16,178 nt of DNA from JAENVU01 sp031362155 (lineage in GTDB: Bacteria; Actinomycetota; Acidimicrobiia; IMCC26256; JAENVU01), in NCBI GenBank assembly GCA_031362155.1, contig JANLRZ010000095.1:1-16178 (forward strand), read 5' to 3'. Each line of letters starts with the position of its first letter. Position 1 is the stretch's first letter. Shown here in pieces: positions 5,770-12,232 of the stretch. Both the position numbers and the translations under genes were made by a program. Below the pieces are notes generated by a model that saw nothing but the letters and a program-made list of their open reading frames with translations, was not told the origin of the DNA and ran no database searches.

Positions 5770-7285
5770 TGTGATCGATCAACTTCGTTCCTACGCGGAC
5801 GCGGTGACGCCCACGGTCGGCGCGAGTCCCAACCCTCGGCTCGTGCACCCTGGCGCCAGGGTGCGCCCGGCCCATCGTGCGCGCCGGGTCGTACTGACCG
5901 CCGTCGCGATGGTCGCGACCGCGGGAATCATCGTCGCCGGCGTCGACGCGATTCGCAGCGATCCCCCGCTCCGAGCGCACGCGCCGACGAGTACCCCGCT
6001 TACTCCTCGCCGAACTGTGCCCGTCGACTCGTCAGGGGTCGAGATCTTGGAGCGTCCACCGCTCTCACCCCGCGCTGATGCCGCGGCAGTATGGACGGGC
6101 CGCGAACTGATGATCTGGGGCGGCGACCTCGAGGCCTTCAACATGGGTCTTCCCGGCCCGGATCGATCCTTCACCGACGGTGCGGTCTACGACCCGGTCA
6201 CGCGAGCGTGGCAGGCGATGGCGTCCGGCCCACTCCCCAAGACCGCCACGACCCCCGTCGCCGTGGCCACCGCGGCCGGGGTGGTGATCGCCCGCGACAA
6301 CAAGGTCGCGATCTGGAATCCGACCACGAACTCCTGGCGATCGCTCGCGGATGCCCCCGAACCCATCTCGGACCTGAGCGACATCGGCACGGAGGTGATC
6401 AGCGTCAGCGCTCGGAGTTCACTCGACCTCGACACCGGGACGTGGCAACCGCTCCCGGGCGCACCCCTTTTCGTCCCCGCGGTGCCCCCGATCTGGACCG
6501 GAATCGAACTGATCGCGTTCGGCCGGCGTGACTCGGATCCGGTGGCCGTGTTGTATATGCCCCGTACGCGTAATTGGCGCGCGATTCCACTGCCGCAAGG
6601 ATTGAACTTCAATGGTCTCAGCGCATCGTGGGATGGGCAGCGGGTGCTGGCCACCGACGGCGTACGCGCGGCGACCTACCGGCCCGCCGACAACGCCTGG
6701 AAGCCGCTCCCACCCCATCCGACCCGCTACTCCGAAAATGGCTCGACCATCGCTGCGGTCGCGCCTGGTGCCGTCGCCGCCGGGCCGGGCGCCATCACCA
6801 TTCTCGATCGAGCAGATCACTGGACTCCGCTCCCGTACCCGATCTCGGCCCAGAAGTTGGTCCCGCTCCAGACCCCACAGAGTTCCGGCACGCCGACTCA
6901 GGCCTTCATGATCGGCACCCAGTACCCGGGCGGCCTCCTTGCCGTGGTCCTCGTCGACCCGTCGCGTTGGCTCGCCGCGCCGCCGGCGGTCCAGGTCGGG
7001 CTCGTGAGCGTGGCAGTACCCGAGAACGCACGGTTTGTCGACGCCGAGGTACTCGACGCCAATGGGTCGCGTCTCCGCGTCCGTCTATCCACACCGACCG
7101 GTGCGTGCGTCGTCACGAGCTCCTACGGGGTCGGGGTCACGCCGAACCGCTGGTCAAAGGTCGACCCGACCGGGCGCGATTGGGTGGCCCATCCGACGAC
7201 GAGCGATGCCGTCAATCTGAGTTGCGAAGACGCTGCGGTTGCGGAGTGGATCGTTGATCGTTCCCCCGTCACTCCGGCGAGATAG
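5762..7285 (+). CDS. Membrane-anchored kelch-like propeller protein, putative anti-sigma/sensor
   Basis: A 507-residue protein with one predicted membrane helix at about 42-64 (VVLTAVAMVATAGIIVAGV). The N-terminal tail of about 42 residues is arginine-rich next to the membrane, so it should be cytosolic, and has one short helix (DVIDQLRSYADAV). After a Pro/Thr-rich linker (about 72-100) come repeated kelch-like blades: an AVWTGRELMIWGG strand pair, GAVYDPVTRAWQAM, VAIWNPTTNSWRSLADAP and later relatives to about residue 400. Two cysteines in the C-terminal domain (TGACVV and LSCEDA) could form a disulfide outside the cell. GGAGG at 5748-5752 is nine bases before the ATG, inside the sigma gene. 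The arrangement suggests a membrane anti-sigma factor sensing an external cue. The tail is short for an anti-sigma domain and lacks the zinc HxxxCxxC motif, so the role is inferred from context. Confidence 0.75.
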   Translation: MSDVIDQLRSYADAVTPTVGASPNPRLVHPGARVRPAHRARRVVLTAVAMVATAGIIVAGVDAIRSDPPLRAHAPTSTPLTPRRTVPVDSSGVEILERPPLSPRADAAAVWTGRELMIWGGDLEAFNMGLPGPDRSFTDGAVYDPVTRAWQAMASGPLPKTATTPVAVATAAGVVIARDNKVAIWNPTTNSWRSLADAPEPISDLSDIGTEVISVSARSSLDLDTGTWQPLPGAPLFVPAVPPIWTGIELIAFGRRDSDPVAVLYMPRTRNWRAIPLPQGLNFNGLSASWDGQRVLATDGVRAATYRPADNAWKPLPPHPTRYSENGSTIAAVAPGAVAAGPGAITILDRADHWTPLPYPISAQKLVPLQTPQSSGTPTQAFMIGTQYPGGLLAVVLVDPSRWLAAPPAVQVGLVSVAVPENARFVDAEVLDANGSRLRVRLSTPTGACVVTSSYGVGVTPNRWSKVDPTGRDWVAHPTTSDAVNLSCEDAAVAEWIVDRSPVTPAR

Positions 7286-7318
7286 AGAAATCATTCTGAT
7301 CACATCAGCAGCGCGCCG

Positions 7319-7324
7319 TAGCGT
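7319..7324 (+). promoter_or_regulatory. Candidate -10 box for a leaderless message of the 7331 gene
   Basis: TAGCGT ends six bases before the ATG at 7331. A CTGATC hexamer 17 bases upstream is a weak -35 candidate. The only purine-rich stretch (GAGG) is two bases from the ATG, too close to act as a ribosome binding site. This fits a leaderless transcript that is separate from the sigma/kelch pair ending at 7285. Confidence 0.3.
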
Positions 7325-7330
7325 CGAGGC

Positions 7331-8269
7331 ATGACCGGTGACGTCGACGCCTCGACCCGGCGGGTGCTCGCAGCCCTCGGGACTGCCGATGCCGTCGACG
7401 TGCTCGGCGACCAGGTCGCCGGTGCTGACCTCACCAGCTTCCTGCTCGAGGTGATGCGGCGCCGGGCCGAACGGGTGACGCCGGCCGACGTGATGCGCCA
7501 GTTTCATCGCGACCGGTTCGTCGAGGTCGGTACCGTCGACGCGCGAGCGCTGCACCGCACGATTGCGACGGTGATCGCGGCGGTCCCGACTGCGTTCGAG
7601 TTCGTCGAGCTTGCGCCGGTACTCCCGCTGGGATCCCACACCACGCTCGCGCCCGTCCACCAACACAAGATCGTGTCGAGCGTGCGCGCGCTCGATGTCG
7701 CTGCCGATCCGACGGTGGCGTTGGCAATCGTCGCCGCCCAGGCTCGCGGTGACGCCTCGGCGGCCACGGTGCATCGGGCCGCAGTGCAACGCATCCTGCG
7801 GGCCCAGCCCTTCGGGGCCATGGGTCAGCAACACTTCTCGGTCATGGCCCTGGTCTCGGCTGGTCGCGACACCGGCCATCTCGCGTTCGAAACCGCAGCC
7901 ATCGCCGACCACCTCCGCGCGCTCGTCACGGCGATCGCCGCGGTCACGAACGATCCCGTCGAGATCCGGCTCACCGACCTGAGGAACGACGCGCGATCCA
8001 CCATCGCCACCGCGGCGCGTGATGCCCTCGGCGCGGTTGGGAGTGTGGATGTCGTGGACGACCCCGGCCGCACCGCCGGTCGCGGCTACTACCGCAACCT
8101 CTGCTTCAAGGTCATCGTGCGACCCGGCCCGGACGAGATCGAGATCGGCGACGGCGGGTTCACCGATTGGACCACGCAGCTACTCGCCAACCAGAAGGAG
8201 CGACTGCTCACGAGCGGGCTCGGCCTCGATCGACTGGTCACGGTGGCCTCCGACGCCGGGGCAGAATAG
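7331..8269 (+). CDS. Conserved-looking protein of unknown function, class II synthetase-like C-terminus
   Basis: A 312-residue soluble protein with no signal peptide or membrane helix; I cannot assign it to a named family. Codon use matches the neighbours. Striking segments are the motif-like core LAPVLPLGSHTTLAPVHQHK (94-113) with SSVRALDVAADPTVALA (116-132), an unusually Gly/Asp-rich stretch EIEIGDGGFTDWTTQLL (270-285), and the ending RLLTSGLGLDRL (291-302). The last resembles the GxGxDRL part of motif 3 in class II aminoacyl-tRNA synthetases. HLAFETAAIADHLRAL (183-198) is a helix of the kind seen between motifs 2 and 3. A synthetase-like or HisZ-like paralogue without tRNA-charging activity is possible but unproven; no clear motif 2 FRxE is visible. 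Four bases separate it from the NUDIX reading frame, so the two are probably co-transcribed. Confidence 0.8.
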   Translation: MTGDVDASTRRVLAALGTADAVDVLGDQVAGADLTSFLLEVMRRRAERVTPADVMRQFHRDRFVEVGTVDARALHRTIATVIAAVPTAFEFVELAPVLPLGSHTTLAPVHQHKIVSSVRALDVAADPTVALAIVAAQARGDASAATVHRAAVQRILRAQPFGAMGQQHFSVMALVSAGRDTGHLAFETAAIADHLRALVTAIAAVTNDPVEIRLTDLRNDARSTIATAARDALGAVGSVDVVDDPGRTAGRGYYRNLCFKVIVRPGPDEIEIGDGGFTDWTTQLLANQKERLLTSGLGLDRLVTVASDAGAE

Positions 8270-8273
8270 GGAG

Positions 8274-8876
8274 ATCGACCGCCTCGAACTGCTCGACGAA
8301 ATTCAAGCCATCGCCCGGACCGGACTGCACTACACCACTGATCCGTACGACCGGGAGCGCTGCACTCGCCTGCTCGAACTCGCGACCCGGGGCTATGCCG
8401 AGGCACTCGACCTGCCCGAACCCGAGACCCGGGCGCGATTGCTGGCAGAAACCGGATACATCACGGCCAAGCTCGGCGCCGACGCAGCAATCTTCGATGC
8501 CGACGAACGCGTCTTGCTGGTCCACCGCGCCGACGACCGGCAGTGGGGTCTGGTCAGTGGCTTCGTCGATCCGGGCGAAACCCCGGCCGACACCGTCGTG
8601 CGGGAGGTGGCCGAGGAAGTCGGCCTCGCCGCCACGGTGATCGAGTTGGTCGACGCGATCGGCCGGCCGGCGAGCGCCCGGTTCGGGCCGCACGGGCTCG
8701 TCGCGATCGTCTTTCTCTGCACGGTCGCGCCGGGCGAGATCGTCATCTCGCACGAGTCGATCGACGCCAAGTACCGCCACATCGACGACGTACCGGCCCA
8801 CGAGTGGCACGCAAACCACCGGGATCTCGCGACCATCGCACTCGCACGTCACCGCAAGCGAGGAACCCAGTCCTGA
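8274..8876 (+). CDS. NUDIX hydrolase with Nudix_N_2-type N-terminal region, non-standard start
   Basis: NUDIX enzymes cleave nucleoside diphosphates linked to another group; the N-terminal domain seen here is typical of ADP-ribose pyrophosphatase-like members. The N-terminal region reads ELLDEIQAIARTGLHY (5-20) and DPYDRERCTRLLELA (23-37). The NUDIX box at 96-118 is perfect: G-x5-E, then REVAEEVGL. No ATG, GTG or TTG occurs in frame between the upstream gene stop and a TTG at 8439, which would cut off the whole N-terminal region. By alignment with family N-termini from memory, the ATC codon at 8274 sits where Met is expected, giving 200 residues; CTG at 8289 is another option. The start is therefore uncertain. 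Its stop is close to the next gene, forming a compact plus-strand group with the 7331 gene. Confidence 0.8.
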   Translation: MDRLELLDEIQAIARTGLHYTTDPYDRERCTRLLELATRGYAEALDLPEPETRARLLAETGYITAKLGADAAIFDADERVLLVHRADDRQWGLVSGFVDPGETPADTVVREVAEEVGLAATVIELVDAIGRPASARFGPHGLVAIVFLCTVAPGEIVISHESIDAKYRHIDDVPAHEWHANHRDLATIALARHRKRGTQS

Positions 8877-8917
8877 CTCCCATCCCGGCCGGTGGACCCG
8901 ACCTCATCCCGCTCGCC

Positions 8918-9562
8918 GTGCGTGCGAACGCCGCGTGGTGCGACACGGTGTGCCGGGTCCACCGGCTCGCACCCGTGGCCGATGGACGGCTCTGGTCTTC
9001 ACCGCACCGCACGCCACCGCTCTACCCCGACGCGATCACCCTCGACCCCACGGTCAACGAGGTCGACGTCCTCACGAGGATCGCCGACGGTCCGGGCGCA
9101 TCCGTGAAGGATTCGTTCGCCACGCTTGATCTGGCCGACCAGGGCTACACCGTGCTGTTCGACGCGACGTGGATCGCGCACCCTCCGGACGCGACCCCGC
9201 GCGAGGTCGCGGGGTTCGAAGTCGTGCGAGAGAAATTCCCATTCGCGGCGTGGCGCCGAGCATGGGGCGGACCCGACGACGTGTTGCCCAACGGTCTGCG
9301 CCGGGCGCCGGGCGTGACCATTCTCGGCCGGGCCGACTCGGCGAGCTACACCGACGGCGCCATCCTCCACCGCACGACCATTGCGAACGTGGAGGTCGTC
9401 AGCCTGTCGAATGCGTTCGGCGCCCTGGCCGACGTCGCCGCCGCGGCGATCGCCCGCCATCCCAACTCGTGGATCGTCGGGTATGAACACGGCGAAGACC
9501 TCGACGCGCTCCTCGGGGTTGGCTTCGAGGCGATCGGCCCCCTCCGGGTCTGGGCTCGCTGA
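8918..9562 (+). CDS. GNAT-like protein of unknown function
   Basis: From GTG 8918 the protein has 214 residues. The N-terminal part has RANAAWCDTVCRVH (2-15) and PPLYPDAITL (33-42). The C-terminal half looks like an acetyltransferase fold: VLGRADSASYTDGAILHR-type strands (134-152), VEVVSLSNAFG (158-168), IVGYEHGEDLDALLGVGFE (186-204) and the ending IGPLRVWAR. The last stretch resembles the final strands of GNAT enzymes, but the acetyl-CoA loop (Q/RxxGxG/A) is not clear, so activity is doubtful. The start is uncertain: a CTG at 8873 forms a CTGA overlap with the NUDIX stop and has AGGAA (8861-8865) at good distance, adding 15 residues, whereas GTG 8918 has no good ribosome binding site. It ends 15 bases from the convergent lipoprotein gene. 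Confidence 0.75.
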   Translation: MRANAAWCDTVCRVHRLAPVADGRLWSSPHRTPPLYPDAITLDPTVNEVDVLTRIADGPGASVKDSFATLDLADQGYTVLFDATWIAHPPDATPREVAGFEVVREKFPFAAWRRAWGGPDDVLPNGLRRAPGVTILGRADSASYTDGAILHRTTIANVEVVSLSNAFGALADVAAAAIARHPNSWIVGYEHGEDLDALLGVGFEAIGPLRVWAR

Positions 9563-9577
9563 AGCGACCGGCCGGCC

Positions 9578-10081
9578 TCAGACGCAGAGGGTCGCGTCGG
9601 TGGCGGACACACCACGGCGACACGACCGTTGGGCACGGGCCTTGGACACGAGCCAGCCTTCGTCGCCGGGTTGGAGCGTGATCTCGTAGTCGACCGCGGC
9701 CACCGAATCGTCGGGCACGTCGCGCTCACGGATCACGATCACCGCCGGTTCGCCCTGTCGCACCGCGACCACCTCGACGATGCCGACCTCAGAGGTATCG
9801 CCGCCCCGCCACAAGGCGGCGAGATCCTCGGCGACCTGATCCGGGTTCGTAGCGAACGCCGTGGGCGCGAGCGCCTTCCAGCGGTCGGTCACGTCGACCC
9901 ACGTGGTGCGCCCTTCCACCACCGGCTCCGGGATCGTGGTGGACGACCCGGGGCTGACGGGTGACGAGCTCGATGTCGTCGTCGGGGTGGCGTTCGGTTC
10001 CGAGGACCCGCACGCGCCGAGCGTGCCCGAGGCGACCGCCAGCGTTGCGGCCCAGATCACTGCTCTCGGAACCATGCGCAT
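9578..10081 (-). CDS. Small secreted lipoprotein of unknown function
   Basis: A 167-residue protein with a lipoprotein signal: basic start MRMVPR, hydrophobic core AVIWAATLAVASGT and lipobox LGAC with Cys24 as the lipidation site. A Ser/Thr/Pro linker (about 25-45) leads to a small globular domain with alternating strands (VGIVEVVAVRQGEPAVIVI) and two cysteines near the C-terminus (RSC and TLCV) that may form a disulfide. The ATG at 10081 is 13 bases after the recG stop and has GAAGAGG upstream, which fixes the start; longer in-frame readings run through recG. It is probably the third gene of the fakA-recG unit and should be anchored to the outer face of the membrane. In mycobacteria a predicted exported protein also follows recG, but I cannot confirm homology. 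Confidence 0.85.
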   Translation of the reverse strand: MRMVPRAVIWAATLAVASGTLGACGSSEPNATPTTTSSSSPVSPGSSTTIPEPVVEGRTTWVDVTDRWKALAPTAFATNPDQVAEDLAALWRGGDTSEVGIVEVVAVRQGEPAVIVIRERDVPDDSVAAVDYEITLQPGDEGWLVSKARAQRSCRRGVSATDATLCV

Positions 10082-10094
10082 GACTCGCCTCTTC

Positions 10095-12224
10095 CTAGCT
10101 CTTGAACAGGAACTCGACGTCGTCGCCGAGCAGGTCTTCGACCTCTTCGGCCAACGCTCGATTCTTCGCCAATCCGGGGTCGGTGTCGAGGATTGCTTCC
10201 GCGGCATCCCGGGCAAATACCACGTACTTCTCGTCGCGGGGCAGCTTGCCCAGCTTGAGATCCCCGAGACCGGCCTGGCGCTCACCGAACACCTGGCCCG
10301 ATCCACGAATTTCCAGATCGCGCTCGGCCAGCACGAACCCGTCGGTCGATTCGACCATCGCGGCCATCCGCGCCTTGCCATCCGGAGTGTTCGGATCGGC
10401 GAAGAGGTAGCACCACGATTCGCCGCCGCCGCGCCCCACCCGACCCCGCAGCTGATGGAGCTGGGAGAGCCCGAACCGATCCGCGTCCTCCACGATCATG
10501 ACGGTTGCGTTGGGAACGTCGACGCCGACCTCGATGACGGTGGTCGCGACCAGCACCTGGGTCTTCCCCGCCCGGAACGCGGCCATCGCCGCTTCCTTCT
10601 CGATCGACTTCATCTGGCCGTGCAGCAACCCCAACGCCAGGCCGTACAACTCCCCGGCCGACAGCTCTTCGAACTCCTCGGTTGCGGCCTTGGCTTCGAT
10701 CTTCGGCGATCCCTCGACCAACGGACACACGACGTAGGCCTGGCGGCCGGCCGCGATCTGATCGCGCAATCGGTCGTAGGCCGCCTTCCGATCGTGCGGA
10801 CTCGGACCGATCACTTCCGTGGTGATCGGCGTGCGACCCGGCGGCATCTGCCGGAGTTCGCTCCGGTCCAGATCGCCGTAGACCAGCATCGCCGCGGTAC
10901 GCGGAATCGGCGTTGCCGTCATCACCAACACGTCGGGGGATTCTCCGAGCCCGCGCAGCAGCGCCCGCTGTTCGACGCCGAACCGGTGTTGTTCGTCGAT
11001 CACGACGAGCCCGAGCTTCGTGAACGGCGCATCGCCGTAGAGCAGCGCGTGGGTACCGACCACAATGTCGATGTCGCCAGCCGCCAGCCCCGCGGCAATG
11101 CGTCGCCGTTCGGCAGCGCCCACCTTGTTGGTGAGCAACGCGACCGAGACGGGGCGCTCGGCGAGCAACGTGCCTTCACTCGGAACGACGAGCGTGGACA
11201 GCGTGTCGGTCGCGACGGTGTGCAGTTGTTCGGCCAGCACCTCGGTTGGCGCCATCAACGCGCCCTGATATCCACCCTGCACCGCCATCAACAGCGCGGT
11301 GATCGCGACCAGTGTCTTGCCCGAACCCACCTCACCCTGGAGGAGGCGGTGCATCGGAACGGCGCTGGCCATGTCGACGGTGATGGCGTCGATCGCGGCG
11401 TGCTGGTCGCCGGTGAGTTCGAACGGCAAGGCATCCAGGAAGCGACGCACCAGCTCGCCGTCCACGTCGTGGGCAATCCCCGACGCCTCGGCCTCCAGCG
11501 CCCGCTTCCGCGCGACCAATCCCACCTGCATCCGGAGGAACTCGTCGAAGCGCAGCCGGCGCTGCGCCTTCGCCGCGTCTCGGCCCGACTCGGGCGCATG
11601 GATGTCGTGGTAGGCGGTCGTGCGGTCGATCAGTTTCAGCTCGGTGAGGAGCGACTCAGGCAAGGTCTCCGCGATGTCGCCCACCCAGTCGAGCGTGAGC
11701 GCGACGACCGGTTGGATCTCCCAGGAGGAGACGTCGGCCTTCCCTGATTGGGGGTAGATCGGCATCACCACACCGGTCTTGGTGTCGCCCGCGCGACCCA
11801 AGACATCGACGATCGGGTTCGTGAGCTGCCGTTTGCCTCGGTACACCTCGAGCTTGCCGTAGAGCGCGAGTTCGGTACCGGGTGGCAGTTGCTTCTCCCG
11901 CCACGGCTGATTGAAGAACACGAGATTCAGTAGCCCGCTCGCGTCTTCGACCACGGCCTCGACCATCTTCTTACGGTTGCGGGTGACGCGCGCCGAGACC
12001 CGTCGGACCTCGGCGACGATCGTGGCTTCTTCGCCGACCTCGAGGTCGGCGATCTCGGACTGGCGCGTGCGGTCGTGGTAGCGCCGCGGGTAGTGGCCCA
12101 AGAGGTCGAGCACGCTCTCGATGGGCGGCGACATCGCGGCCAACTTGTCGAGCATGCGTGCCGGGATTCCCGGGACCTCGTCGAGCGAGGTCGCGCCGAG
12201 CGACCGCAGGGTCCGCGGGCTCAT
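10095..12224 (-). CDS. recG: ATP-dependent DNA helicase RecG
   Basis: Branch-migration helicase that remodels stalled replication forks and recombination intermediates. The 709 residues match the family (about 690-740). The N-terminal wedge/OB domain (about 60-150) includes VVEDASGLLNLVFFNQPW and YGKLEVYRGKRQLTNP. The helicase core shows motif I GEVGSGKT (297-304), motif Ia APTEVLAEQL (325-334), motif II DEQH (410-413), motif III TATPIPRT (436-443) and motif VI QLRGRVGRGG (591-600). The C-terminus has the LEIRGSGQVFGERQAG region (637-652) involved in coupling ATPase to DNA translocation. ATG 12224 is eight bases after the fakA-type stop, with a GGAG/AGGCGG stretch upstream. The fakA(yloV)-recG pair is conserved from Bacillus to mycobacteria. 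Confidence 0.98.
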   Translation of the reverse strand: MSPRTLRSLGATSLDEVPGIPARMLDKLAAMSPPIESVLDLLGHYPRRYHDRTRQSEIADLEVGEEATIVAEVRRVSARVTRNRKKMVEAVVEDASGLLNLVFFNQPWREKQLPPGTELALYGKLEVYRGKRQLTNPIVDVLGRAGDTKTGVVMPIYPQSGKADVSSWEIQPVVALTLDWVGDIAETLPESLLTELKLIDRTTAYHDIHAPESGRDAAKAQRRLRFDEFLRMQVGLVARKRALEAEASGIAHDVDGELVRRFLDALPFELTGDQHAAIDAITVDMASAVPMHRLLQGEVGSGKTLVAITALLMAVQGGYQGALMAPTEVLAEQLHTVATDTLSTLVVPSEGTLLAERPVSVALLTNKVGAAERRRIAAGLAAGDIDIVVGTHALLYGDAPFTKLGLVVIDEQHRFGVEQRALLRGLGESPDVLVMTATPIPRTAAMLVYGDLDRSELRQMPPGRTPITTEVIGPSPHDRKAAYDRLRDQIAAGRQAYVVCPLVEGSPKIEAKAATEEFEELSAGELYGLALGLLHGQMKSIEKEAAMAAFRAGKTQVLVATTVIEVGVDVPNATVMIVEDADRFGLSQLHQLRGRVGRGGGESWCYLFADPNTPDGKARMAAMVESTDGFVLAERDLEIRGSGQVFGERQAGLGDLKLGKLPRDEKYVVFARDAAEAILDTDPGLAKNRALAEEVEDLLGDDVEFLFKS

Positions 12225-12232
12225 CGCGCCGC

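Noticed and set aside
8019..8273. ATG at 8019 as the start of the NUDIX gene
   Set aside because: It would overlap the upstream gene by about 250 bases with unconserved Arg/Ser-rich sequence; the upstream frame carries the better-structured protein here.
9559..9581. CTGA...TCAG inverted repeat around CCGGCCGG between the GNAT-like and lipoprotein genes as a two-way terminator
   Set aside because: The palindrome is short, includes both stop codons, and has no T-tract on either side; expected by chance in this composition.
9861..11747. Plus-strand open frame of 628 codons opposite recG
   Set aside because: recG motifs on the minus strand are complete; the antisense product is low-information, His/Arg/Gln-rich, and has no recognisable domain.
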